Made by a program: the position numbers and the translations under genes. Source: Halicephalobus mephisto (Eukaryota; Nematoda; Chromadorea; Rhabditida; Panagrolaimidae). Taken from it: 64,000 bases of DNA. Positions 34,980 to 46,519 of this stretch are shown one piece after another. The notes under the pieces were generated by a model. It ran no database searches. It worked only from the letters and a program-made list of their open reading frames with translations, and was not told the origin of the DNA. Location of the stretch: positions 62,001 to 126,000 of the forward strand of contig SWDT01000483.1 of the NCBI GenBank assembly GCA_009193035.1, written 5' to 3'. The stretch's first letter is position 1. Each line of letters opens with the position of its first letter.

Positions 34980-35720
34980 TTAAAAATATCTAAAAATACC
35001 AACTCTTACCACGAAATTTTTGAATATCATGATAAATTTGTGTATTTTTAAACATAGAAAAATTTTCGTCAAAAATTAAGTTATGATCTTCAGAAATTTC
35101 GCTTATTTATTAATCTAAGCAGAAAATTTCGTTAAAAATATCTAAAAATATCAACTCTTGCCGCGAAATCTTTGAATATTATGACAAGTTTGTGTATTTT
35201 TAAATAAAAATTTTCGCCAGAAATTAAGTTATGATCTTCAGAAATTTTGAAATAAGATCTAATTTCACTTATTTATTAATGTAGACAGAAACTTTCGTTA
35301 AAAATATCTAAAAATATCAACTCTTACCACGAAATCTTTGAATATCATGATAAATTTGTGTATTTTTAAACATAGAAAAATTTTCGTCAAAAATTAAGTT
35401 ATAATCTTCAGAAATTTTGAAATAAGATCTAATTTCACTTATTTACTGGCGTAAGCAGAAAATTTCGTTAAAAATACTTAAAAATATCAACTCTTGCCGC
35501 GAAATTTTTGAATATTATGATAAGTTTGTGTATTTTTAAATAAAAACTTTCACCAGAAATTAAGTTATGATCTTATCACGAAATTTCTGAAAATCATAAG
35601 TTCGCTTATTTATTAATGTAGGCGGAAACTTTCGTTAAAAATAAAATCAACTCTTATCGCAAAAGTTTTAATTATGTTGAATTCATTTATTTTTAAACAG
35701 AAAAACTTTCACCAGAAATT
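34980..35720. repeat. ~150-170-bp tandem repeat, five copies
   Basis: The landmark CAACTCTT(A/G)CC(A/G)CGAAAT recurs near 35001, 35153, 35319, 35489 and 35649. Units share AAGTTATGATCTTCAGAAAT and GTGTATTTTTAAA. Non-coding. Confidence 0.8.
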
Positions 35721-36019
35721 ATGTCTTATCGCGAAATTTCCGAAGATTCTGGAATCTTGAAAATTAAAAATAATTGGATTTTTGAATGCTTTCGAAATTC
35801 GAAAATAAGATAACATAGAAATCAGAAATCTCCAGAATCTCAAAATTTAAAACCAAAAATTCTTGAAAACTCTAAAATCCCAAAATTTCAGAAAATCCAA
35901 AAAAATATTTTTCAAACATTTTGTAAGGGATTCTGGGTTCTTCCGTTAATTGACAATGGTTAACTGGTCACTTTATTCCAGTAGTCAACAGTACAAATTA
36001 ACAACAAATCTTTGCGATG

Positions 36020-36412
36020 TCGTCCGGTTCTGTGGCGTCGCTTCTGTGTTCCTCTGATTCTACCTGTCGCTTCTGTAGTTCCTCTGATTCTGCCTGTCGC
36101 CTCTGTGTTACTCTGATTCTGCCTGTCGCTTCTCTGTTCCTCTGATTCTGCTTGTCGCTTCTGTGTTACTCTGATTCTGCCTGTCGCTTCTGTGTTACTC
36201 TGATTCTGCCTGTCGCTTCTGTGTTACTCTGATTCTGCCTGTCGCTTCTGTAGTTCCTCTGATTCTGCCTGTCGCTTCTGTGTTCCTCTGATTCTGCCTG
36301 TCGCTCCTGTGTTCCTTTGATTCTGCTTGTCGCTTCTCTGTTCCTCTGATTCTTCCTGTCGCTTCTGTGTTCCTCTGATTCTGCCTGTCGCTTCTCTGTT
36401 CCTCTTCTTCTT
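36020..36412. repeat. 29-bp GC-richer minisatellite
   Basis: About thirteen copies of TCTGATTCTGCCTGTCGCTT followed by CTGTGTTCC, with small length variants. Base composition is strikingly different from all flanks. Because 29 is not a multiple of three, the minus strand stays open in more than one frame with ATGRIRGTQKRQAESE-like repeats; this is not evidence of a gene. Confidence 0.85.
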
Positions 36413-36602
36413 CTGGTTTGGCGCGCAAATTGAGTTCCTGCATCTCCAGGGTTTTCGTGTTAGGAGTCTTCTCGCTTTCTGCGACACATTTTTGAAAATG
36501 TATTTTTTATTTTCCACAAATTTTCAAAAACAAAATTGAATTGTTGTAAAAAATAGTTTTTAAAACAAGAAATAACCTGAGATTTTTAAAGTTTTTGGAT
36601 TT

Positions 36603-39600
36603 TCAAGAATCAATCATTTTTTCTTCTTCGTCGTTTTCGATTTTTTGAATTCTTTCGTATCCGGTCATCGTTTCGTCGAATTCCAGATATCCGTAACTTT
36701 CGTTATTGTACTCCAACAATTCCGTCAAAGTTTTCTTTATTTTTTCGAAAGTCGGTCTTTCTCCGGAGTCCTCTAGCCAACAGGACTGAGCTAAGTTATA
36801 TCTGAAAATTTCCGGATTAATCATATTATAAAATTTCAAAAAAAATTTTCCAAAAAAAGGTCCTGACAAGAATTTTCGAAAATTATCAAATTTAAAAATT
36901 ATAATATTTTAGAAATTAAAAAATCAATATTTTTGGTTAAATAATGGTCCTGACAAGAATTTTCAAAAATTAATAAAAAAAATTAATAAATTATAATATA
37001 TTAAAAATTAAAAATTAAAAAATTTCTAAAATTTTGAAAAGATTATTTTTTTTTAATTTTGGAGATTTTCGCGAAATTTAAAATTAATAAATAAAAAAAT
37101 TTTGAAAAGATTTATTTTTTCTGAATTTTGGAGATTTTCGCGAAATTTAAAATTAAAAAATTTCTAAAATTTTGAAAAAATTCATTTTTTTTAAGTTTTG
37201 GAGATTTTCGCGAAATTTAAAATTAATAAAAAAAATTGTAAATTCTTACATATCGTCGTCCATGGTGTCGGTTTTTTCTAACCTCCCTCCGGACTTCAAA
37301 AAGTCCACCAATTCCCCGGCCCCAATGTCCCCATAGGGCTGGTTACCGTACCCGAAGACCTCAATTATGGTCACTCCGAAGGCCCAGACGTCTGTTTTTT
37401 CGGAGAAGATTCTGTCGACGATGGCTTCTAAAGCCAGCCATTTCACGGGTAATTTTTTGTTGAAAGAAGCTTTATAAAGAGCCGTGGATTCGTCTGGATC
37501 GCAGCTGAGACCGAAATCGGAGATTTTGGCGATGAATCCGGACTTTAATAAAACGTTCCTTGCTGCCACGTCTCTGTGGATGATTTTCATCGAAGATATG
37601 TAATCCAGGGCGTTCGCGACTTGCCACAGAATTTGCAAAACGATTTTTTTCGGAAACGGTTTTTCGATTAAATTTTCTTCGTCTACAGTAATCCTTGAAA
37701 TTTCGTCGTTTTCCGGAGGTTTTAGACTTTTGGCATAACTTAGAAGATCCATATCCATGGTTTCGAAGAAGAGACACGGCGCTCCCTGGTGCATCGTCCA
37801 GCCCAGAAGTGTGCAGATGTTACTGTGGAATCCCAGTCTTTTCCCAGCGTCGACTTCGCAAATCAGACCTTCCACCTGGTCCCGACCAAACTGGTTCGAA
37901 ATTTTCGCAGCTACGATACAATCGTGGTATTTGGTCGTTTCGAGGGTCTTTGTCGTCCTCAGAAGCGGGGCTTCGCCCTTCAGAAGCGCTTCGTAGACCG
38001 TCGACGAAGACCCTTTTCCGAGGATTTTTTCGTAATCGATAATCAGGAACTCCGGCTCCAGATAAAGTTTATCCCGAGCGTCCCTGAAGACCGCTTGTTC
38101 CATCGGAGATCTGAAATGAAAAAAAAAGTTAAAAAAAATGAAAAAAAAGTTAAAAAAAATGAAAAAAAAAGTTAAAAATTAACAATGAAGATCATCGTAG
38201 AAAATTTTCGAAATTCTCGTCAGGACCATTTTTCAGTTTTTGTGAGTAAATTCTAAAAAAAGGTCCTGACACGAACAATGATTGATTTTTTTTATCAGAA
38301 ATTTGGATACTGTAGATTAAAAAATTAGGAATAAAGGATATAATTCAAAAGTGAAAATCATTCTTGCCAAAATCAATGTTTTTTATCTTTTACTTTTTTG
38401 AGAAGAATCTCAAGTAATAGTCCCAGCACGAATGATTTTTAATTAATTGTTCGATCATAGTTTGAGTACTGTAGATTAAAGAATCAGAAATAAAGGATAT
38501 AATTCAAAAGTGAAAATTATTTTTGCCAAAAACAACATTTTTTATCTTTTACTTTTTTAAAAATGAATCTCAAGTAATAGTCCCAGCACGAATAATTTTT
38601 AATTAATTGTTCGATCATAGTTTGAGTACTGTAGATTAAAGGATCAATAATCAAAATTCTGAACGGAAAAAATCAAAAATGATTTATAACAAACCAATCC
38701 TTATTTTTTCATTTTTTTTTTGATAAAAATCGTCGAATTTCGGTTATTTTTGATTAAATCCCAACAAATTCGTCATTTCCTGACAATTCAAAAAAACCGA
38801 AATTAGTTTAATTATATAAAAATTCAATGATTTTTTAAATTAATTTTTTAAATATAAAATTACTTACAATTGAAGTTTTGAAACCATTTTTTGAAATTCG
38901 GTTTTATTTTTTCGCATATCCGAGACCACGACGAATCTGACGATGCAGAGACCGATGATTTGGAGACACATCGGGATGATTATCCAAAGATACCACAGAT
39001 TTTGATTAAGATGATCTGACGAGAACGTTACTGAAATCACAATGTACTGTAGAATACTTAATAATACAGTAATCACGTCACAAAAAATAAAATTCCCTCG
39101 AAACGAATTTTTAAATATTTTCAAAAACTACAGTAACCTAGGTGGTAATTAGAATTTTAAATAATTCAAAAATTAATAAAATATAAAAAGGAAAAATTAA
39201 TTTAAAAATTTTCTCAAAACGGATTTTTTAATATTTTCAAAAACTACAGTAACCTAAAATTTCGATTTTAAATAATTTTAAAATTAATTTAAAAATTTTC
39301 TCAAAACGGATTTTTTAATATTTTCAAAAACTACGGTAACCTAGGTGATAATTTCGATTTTGATAATAGTGGTTTCGTGATCTTATAAATTTCGAAATTA
39401 ATTTTTCGAAATATATCCCAAAAATAAATTTAGAAATCTCCGAATTAGAGCCGGATGGGGTACGGAACCCTCGAGGTCCAAAGTTTTGTTCTAAAATGTC
39501 GATTTTCGAAAATCACAACGTCTACAGTACCCTTCGGAAAATCTTTGTTTCTTAGATAAAAGTTAAATTTCCAAATCACGACTACAGTAATCCAGAGGAC

Positions 39601-42600
39601 TTAAAACAGACCTATTTCGACGCTGGATCTACAGGCTCCGATTGAGGATATCTCGTCCGTGGAATTCAGGACGTACAGATTCAGTCCTCCAGAGGAGTTC
39701 GTTCCGGGATCGAAGTTTGCTTGCCAAGTGTCGTAGAAACTTTTTTTCATATTTTTTACAGTATCTTCATCGAGTTCTTCGTCCTCTAAGACGACGATGA
39801 TGTCGAAAGGTCTCTGAATCGAGTTTTACCAACGAAACGCCCTGAGGCAACTTACCCCGGCTTTGGCCATGTTCGTCTGAGGAAGCCAATGCGGAAAAGC
39901 ATCCGTGTACATGACGTTCATCTGGAGATCACCATTCAGGTCACCGGTAAAAATGCTCGAAATTCTCATTTTCATATTTGAGGGAATACTTATTGAAGAA
40001 CTTTCTGAAAAAAATTATTATTTTAAAATTTAAAAATTATTATTCTTTTTTAATTTTAAAATTAAAAAAATTATTATTTTAAAATTTAAAAATTATTCTT
40101 TTTTTTTTAAATTTAAAAATTAAAAAAATTATTATTTTTAAATTTAAAAATTATTCTTTTTTTTTTAAATTTAAAAATTAAAAAAATTATTATTTTTAAA
40201 TTTAAAAATTATTCTTTTTTTTTTAATTTAATAATTATTCTTTTTTTTGCAAAATTTAAATTTTTCTAAACTTTAAAAATTATTTAAAATATAATAATCA
40301 AAATCCTAGATTCTGAATCCAAACTCATAATTCAAGTGGGTTTCCAGAATTTACAATTTTGATTATTATATTTTAAATAATTTTTAAAGTTTAGAAAAAT
40401 CCAAATTTTTATAAAATATGCAAATTTGCGATTTTTATTATTATATTTTAAATATTTTTTAAAGTTTAGAAAAATTTAAATTTTTATAAAATGTGCAAAT
40501 ATATGATTTTTATTATTATATTTTAAATAATTTTTAAAGTTTAGAAACATTTAAATTTTGTGTAAAATGTGCAAATTTGCGATTTTGATTATTATATTTT
40601 AAATATTTTTTAAAGTTTAGAAAAATCCAAATTTTTATAAAATGTGCAAATTTACGATTTTTATTATTATATTTTAAATAATTTTTCAAAGTTAGAAACA
40701 TTTAAATTTTTATAAAATGTGCAAATTTACGATTTTGATTATTATATTTTAAATAATTTTTCAAAGTTAGAAATATTTAAATTTTTTATAAAATGTGCAA
40801 ATTTACAACTTAATTTTAACTTACTTTCCGGGGTCATGACGTACTCTATGCTCTCTTTGACGTAGGTTTTGAAGTAGTCTGTGGAATTATATTCAACCCA
40901 AGGGATTACGGTCTCTGTATCGAAGAAGGTATTACTGTCGTTAACGTAGAGACCGATGTAGTAGATCTTCTGTATTTCGTCCGAGTACTGATTCGGATTT
41001 CCTTCGAGAGCACAGTAATCCGTTTCGGTGACGTAGTTAATCAAAAAGTCGATGGCTGTTTCCAGATTCTCAGACGAAACATGAAGGAAGATATTCACTG
41101 CTGCTACAGTATTGTTCAAATTGTATACTAAATTCGATATTTTAAAATATCAGAATTCAATGAGAAATTTTTTTGGAGTTTTTTAGAATCTTAAACTTTT
41201 CAGAATAAAGTTAAAAATCTTGAAATTTTTAGAATCTTCTTAAACTTTTCAGAATAATGTAAAAATTCTGAAATTTTTAGAATTTTCTTAAACTTCTAGA
41301 ATAAAGTTAAAAATTCTGAAATTTTTAGAATTTTCTTAACTTTTCAAAATAATGTAAAAATTTTGAAATTTTTTAGAATCTTCTTAAACTTTTCAGAATA
41401 ATATAAAAATTTCGAAATTTTTAGAATAATGTAAAAATTCTGAAATTTTTTGGAATCTTAAACTTTTCAGAATAAAATTAAAAATTCTGAAATTTTCAGA
41501 ATAAAGTTAAAAATTCTTGAATTTAAGAAAAAATTCTGAAATTTCAAATAAGATTTTGCATTTTTGAAAATTCTAGAATTTTCTGAAACATTCTGGAACA
41601 TCATGGAAGTTTTCAGAATTCTATGATTTTTAAAGCTTTTCGGATTTTCAGAAGCTTCTGAATTTTTCTAAAATCTAGGATTTTGAAAATTCTGAACATT
41701 TTCATTAAAATTATTTTTTTAATTATTTTCGATTTTTAGAATAATGAATCTACAGTAATGGACAGAAACCCACTCAGTCCGGCGGAACTGTTGCATCTCA
41801 GCGAATCCGTTTCGTTGGTGTACTTGATGACGGAATAATGATCGCCGGAACAAGTTTTATTTTCGACATCGACGATTAAGTAATTGTACGCCAATTGGAG
41901 ACCGCTAAAGTACGGTATCATCGTCTCATCTGAAGTCACGCTGAAGGAATCGTTGTTGACACAAGAATCCGAAAAAATTACAAAATTGAATCTCGTCAAA
42001 GGACTTGTTTCAAAAAAAACGGAATCCAGCCATTGAGAAGTAACGTTGCAAATTTCCTAAAATTTAAATTTTATTTTATTTTTTAAAATTTAAATCACGT
42101 TTAAATTTCCACAGGTGTTGTTAGGATATATTTGATCTGAAAATTTGTTGAGATTTTCGTAAAATTCCTCAGCACTGTTCAGGAGGGATATAGCCGCCGT
42201 CATGTTATTTGGATCCGCAAAATACAGTAAATCCGTAAAATTCTCCGTTTTGAAGAACATTTGGAGAGAAGCATTGGTCGAAGCCTCATCCAGACATTCA
42301 GTAACTCCCTAAAACAATCATTAAAATCTTGATTTCTACCGAAACTGTTAATTTCGAAATTTTAAATAAAATTTAAACTGAATTTTAGTTAATTTTAAAT
42401 GTATTCAGAGTCGCTTTTTCGTCACTTTTTGGCTATATTGAAGTCGCTTCGAAGTTGCTTTCCAGTTGCACTCGAATCGCTTTGAAATCGCTCACTATTC
42501 GTATTTAAGTCGCTGCACAATCGCTTTAAAATCACTCACTATTTGTATTTAAGTCGCTCACTATTCGTGTTTAAGTCGCTGTACAATCAAGTAAGAGTCG

Positions 42601-43313
42601 TCTACTATTTGCGTTTAAATCGCTCATTATTCGCGTTCAAGTCGCTGCACAATCACTCACTATTCGCGCTTAAGTCGCTCACTATTCGTATTTGAGTTGC
42701 TGTACAATCAAGTGAGAGTCGCTCACTATTCGCGCTTAAATCGCTGCACAATCGCTTTAAAATCACTCACTATTCGCGCTTAAGTCGCTGTACAATCAAG
42801 TGAGAGTCGTCTACTATTTGCGTTTAAATCGCTTTGAAATCGCTCACTATTTGCTGCACAATTACATTAGAGTCGCTCACTATTCGCGTTCAAGTCGCTG
42901 CTTAATCGTTTCTTAGTTGTCTACTAATCGTGTTCAATTCGCATTTGAATCACTTTAGAATCACTTCTTAGTCACCTAGTAATCACGCTCAAGTCGCATT
43001 TAAACCACTTTGAAGTCGCTGGACAATCGCTTGAGTCGCTTAAAAATCGCTTCTTCGTCGTTGTCTTGTCGCTTAGAAATCGCTCTCAAATCCTATGCAA
43101 ATTTCATCCTAACTAGTTCAATTTTGAATAATATCGAAATTTTTACGGATTATTGATTTCACTTACAGGAATAAGGAACATAAATAAATCTGATTTTAAA
43201 TCTTGGTTCATATAAATAATAATGAGATTCACTACATTTGAAGGTTTTATGGTGATATAATCAGCGGAAGAAAAGTTGAATAAAAACAATAAAAAAATAA
43301 TCGACAGTTTCAT
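36603..43313 (-). CDS. receptor tyrosine kinase, nematode KIN-16-like
   Basis: Nine minus-strand exons: 43313-43167, 42308-42099, 42056-41774, 41127-40825, 40004-39856, 39813-39612, 39030-38868, 38110-37250 and 36801-36603. They give 838 residues in one frame. Residues 1-17 are a signal peptide. The ~440-residue extracellular region has many N-glycosylation sites and scattered cysteines; I recognise no named domain, though PFDIIVVLEDEELDEDTV resembles a strand-helix unit. One membrane helix follows (LWYLWIIIPMCLQIIGLCIV, encoded by the seventh exon). The kinase domain shows the glycine loop GKGSSSTVYEA, lysine in IVAAKIS, catalytic HRDVAARNVLL, DFGLS, the substrate-binding loop VKWLALEAI and DVWAFGVTIIEVF, so it should be active. 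An acidic tail with tyrosines (NESYGYLEF, TGYERI) may be a docking site. The fourth-exon boundary (41127) is the least certain join. The ATG lacks a nearby acceptor. Ligand unknown. Confidence 0.9.
38290..38660. repeat. ~160-bp intronic repeat in the receptor kinase gene
   Basis: TACTGTAGATTAAA recurs at 38308, 38467 and 38627, with AATAGTCCCAGCACGAAT and GATATAATTCAAAAGTGAAA in each unit, in the intron between the membrane exon and the kinase exon. Confidence 0.75.
40300..40810. repeat. 75-bp intronic tandem repeat, six to seven copies
   Basis: TTATATTTTAAATA landmarks fall at 40366, 40441, 40516, 40592, 40667 and 40742, an exact 75-76 bp period. Units contain TTTATAAAATGTGCAAATTT. The array fills most of the 820-nt intron between the fourth and fifth kinase exons. 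Confidence 0.85.
41150..41750. repeat. intronic AGAATTTT-type degenerate repeats
   Basis: Repeats of CTTAAACTTTTCAGAATAA and AATTCTGAAATTTTTAGAAT fill the intron between the third and fourth kinase exons. Confidence 0.65.
42400..43095. repeat. intronic minisatellite of TCGCT-containing short units
   Basis: More than forty loosely phased copies of phrases such as AAGTCGCTCACTATTCG and TGCACAATCGCTTTAAAATC. Unit length varies between about 10 and 30 bp. It fills the first intron (42309-43166) of the receptor kinase gene. Confidence 0.8.
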
Positions 43314-43489
43314 GGCAAAGTCAAAAGAGAAAATAAAATTATTTTCCGTCTTATCGTTTTCTTATTTTCGAGGATTTAGGCGTTTTTTTGGAGACTATAT
43401 CGTAATCTTCTTTGCAACTTTGTCTTCTAATCTTTCATGAACAATGAAAGTCCTTAAGTTTGAAAAATTCTGAAAATTGAAAATTTCAA

Positions 43490-44040
43490 GATACACTTCT
43501 TTGATAAAAATTATTTGTTTTTCTTTTTAGTCACAAGATGTGGAGTTTGGCCGGGCAATGTAGATGTAGTACGGGTCTGCGGGGCTGCGTGGTGTTGAAT
43601 GCTTGACGATAGTCGCATAGTTCCCAGACCAAGCGGAAAATTGGGGTTCCTATCATAGGCAGTTTGCCAAATAAGTTTATTCAACACTATCAAGCGAGTG
43701 AAATTGTTCGGAAGAACATGGACTAAGATCGCCAGGTCTAGATTAGCATGTCATAGTTGTGATCTGCGCTTTTGACGTGCCAAAAGCTGACAAAACGGTC
43801 TTTCAAGTATTCAAGTATTAAGTATCAAGCGAGTAGAAAGGAGATGTGTTCTTAGGCTCGTCAGCCCGAGTCGATTGACTCCCACAGAAATCCAATAGAT
43901 TCAATAAAACAATATCATTCCCTATCTGCCCAGGGTTCAGTTTTGCTGGCCTTAATCGCGATCCGGACAAGTCAACCGATAGAGCGGAGACTTCCTGAGG
44001 AAATCGTGTGGTAGTTGGATTTTACGTATATTATTTACAC
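43490..44040. other. less AT-rich insert of unknown origin
   Basis: About 550 bp with near-balanced composition (for example GGCCGGGCAATG and CGGGGCTGCGTGGTG) just upstream of the receptor kinase start. An inverted pair GTGTTGAAT/ATTCAACAC lies at 43589 and 43679. AATAAAACAATATC near 43905 resembles the AATAAAGTTGTTT of the 9.4-kb duplication. A remnant of an LTR or another mobile element is possible. A 60-codon minus-strand frame (43693-43511) has no recognisable residues. No tRNA fold could be made from AACCGATAGAGCGG at about 43975. Confidence 0.4.
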
Positions 44041-44060
44041 CATATAGATAAAGAACAACG

Positions 44061-45766
44061 CACAAAAAAGGTAGACTAACCCGTTCCGATGTATCAGATA
44101 CGTTATAGTTAATATACCGACACATTGGATACAATACACCGATATCAACGTAATATATTGATATATTGAATATAGTACATCAATATTACACTTAATATAT
44201 CGATATATTGAATATGACGTATCTGATTTATTAAATCTGATTTAATCCATTGATATATTGAATATAGTACATCAATATTACACCTAATATATTGATATTT
44301 TGAATACAATGTATCTGATTCACCAGAACTATTTTAATCTACTGATATATGGAATACAATACATCAATATTACACTTAATATACTGATATATTGAATACA
44401 ACATATCTGATTCACCAGAGCTATTTTAATCTACTGATATATGGAATATAATACATCAATATTATACTTAATATATTGATATATCGAATATGACGTATTT
44501 GATATATCAAAAGCGTTTTAATGTGTCCATATATTAAATATTAGGTTGTCGGAAAAGTTTTCTGACACTTGTTTAAATGTTTTTAAAATTTTTTTCTGGA
44601 GGCTTCCAAGAAAGTTTAGCTTAGTGAATCTTCTAGAAGGCTCAACACGCTTTTTATCCAGGGGTCTAAGAGAGCCCGCGCGCGACTGTGTAAGTAACTA
44701 TGGCTCCAATTGCTAAAGACCAACTTCGGGCGATCATTTATTTTGAGTGGCGCAAAGGCACACCCATCAGATCTGTGGCCAACGACACCAGCATGGCATC
44801 CAAGGGAGAGCCAGTTTCGTACACCACTATCAGTGATTGGTGTCATCGCTTCGAGAATAGAGAAATTTCTTCCGAAGATTATTCCCGTTCTGGTCGATCA
44901 CCAGCGATCAATGCTGCCGAATTGTTCCTCCATCTCAAAGAGAAGCCCGATATCTTCACTCGTGATTTGGGCACACTGATGGGCTGTCACCATAGCACGA
45001 TCCACGACTGATCATCTGTCAAGCATTGCTTCTTCGACCCCATCACAGAGACTTTTTAGCCGATCTTGTTATTGGTGATAAAACATCGGTCAAGTACGAC
45101 AACACCAGGTGCAAAACTGTTTGGCTTCCCTTCGGAGAATACTCATAACCAGTGCCAAAACCAAACCCCCATGGGCGAAAACTTTAGCTCTCGTGCTAGT
45201 GGGATTCCAAAGGAATGATTTACAATTGAAGTTGGGTGACAACAAGACAGTCACGGCTTCACTATACAATGGACAGTTAATGAAACTGATTCAGGAGACG
45301 CGAGAAAGGCGGCAAAAAAGGACAAATGTGTTCTCGCTTCATAACAATGCGCGCACTCATATAGCTTTGTTAACGCGCTACACTTTGGAAGAATTGAACT
45401 AGGAGACAGTTCCACAGTTACCTTATTCTCGGGATCTTGCGCCGTCAGATTATCATTTGTTTCGGGCTTTGAAACGAAATCTGCGGGATTTGAAGCTTGT
45501 CAAAGTTGAGGACCTCAAAATCGCAGTGGCTAACTTTTTCAGCGCATAGAAACCAGAGTTCTAGAGTGACGGTATTGCTGCTCTGACTAGCTGCTAGCAA
45601 CAGATAGTAGATTGCAACTGTGCATATATTGAAGATTAATTGTTGTTAGTAACAAAGAACAAAACTTCTAAAAATTAGCCTTCATAGTGTCAGAAAACTT
45701 TTCCGACAACCTAATATAATATATCAATATTACATTCAATGTATCTATACATTAAATATTATGTAC
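44061..45766. repeat. 92-bp-family satellite array (third locus), split by a mariner element
   Basis: Starts CACAAAAAAGGTAGACTAAC. Monomers share TTTTAATCTACTGATATATG and ATCAATATTACA(C/T)(T/C)TAATATA. The array runs to 44540 and resumes at 45715 with TATAATATATCAATATTACA. Confidence 0.8.
44541..45714 (+). mobile_element. mariner element, intact termini, dead transposase
   Basis: A 1174-bp element with perfect 29-bp inverted terminal repeats (TTAGGTTGTCGGAAAAGTTT... and its complement), flanked by the expected TA duplication (44539-44540, 45715-45716). The transposase region begins at 44700. The first 103 codons hold the paired helix-turn-helix DNA-binding part, with mariner-type DYSRSGRSP, and stop at 45009. 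Downstream the reading frame is broken by stops and shifts. Recognisable fragments are VIGDKTSVKYDN (first catalytic Asp kept), LHNNARTH (second catalytic Asp changed to Asn) and YSRDLAPSDYHLFRALKRN (third Asp kept). It cannot make active transposase but could be mobilised in trans. The spacing of the third Asp suggests the D,D34D mariner class. Confidence 0.93.
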
Positions 45767-45839
45767 TTACTCCTCGTGTAATGATTAAAATTTTAAGAAT
45801 TTTTGAAGATTTTCAATCAAATTGACAGGGTTCTACGGT

Positions 45840-46515
45840 ATGAGTTTTTGTGATTTTTTAATTTCTTTATTTTTTAATTTCTTTATTTTCTTTAATTTCT
45901 TCGTTTTCTAGATTCTTGCCATTTTTCGTTTTTTTCTTTTCCATCACCTTGTTCTTCATACTGTCGGATCCTTGTTTTTTTTCTGTACTTTGTTTTTTTC
46001 GATTTTTTTTATCCTTTTTTTCTTCAGTTTTGTTCTTTTTTATCTATATCTTGCTTTATCCATTTGCTTCTTCTGTTTTCTCTCTTCTCGGTCTTCTTTA
46101 TTAATTTATTTTTATTTCCTATTTCCTCAAATCCTTTTTTATTCATCATCATCCATTTTTCTTGTTCATCTTTATCCCATATTTTTTCGGTTTCTTGTTT
46201 GTTTTTTATATTTCCTTATTCATCGTTTTTAAACATCCTCCATTTTATTTTTTTTCATGTTTTTAATTTTCCCTTGTTTCCCGTCTTTTGGCCTATCCTA
46301 TTTCCCTAATCTAGTCTCCCTTCCCATCTACCCCCTACCCTCTAACTTTTACTCTTACTCTCTACTTTCTACTTTCTAACTTTTACTCTTACTCTCTACC
46401 TTCTACCTTCTACTCTCTAACTTTTACTCTTACTCTCTACCCTCTATCTTCTACTCTCTAACTTTTACTCTTACCCTCTACCCTCTACCCTCTACCCTTT
46501 ACTTTTATCTATACT
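45840..46515. repeat. pyrimidine-rich low-complexity DNA
   Basis: The plus strand is T/C-rich: TTTTTCTTTTCC and TTTAATTTCTTTATTTTC up to about 46310, then repeated CTTTTACTCTTACTCTCTAC units to 46510. Open frames over it are compositional. Confidence 0.8.
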
Positions 46516-46519
46516 TGAA

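Noticed and set aside
36195..36517. Arg/Gln/Glu-rich open frames on the minus strand
   Set aside because: They are generated by the 29-bp minisatellite, which is not a multiple of three.
43960..44035. tRNA-like D-arm text (AACCGATAGAGCGG)
   Set aside because: No T-arm (GGTTCGAATCC-type) and no acceptor or anticodon stem could be paired.
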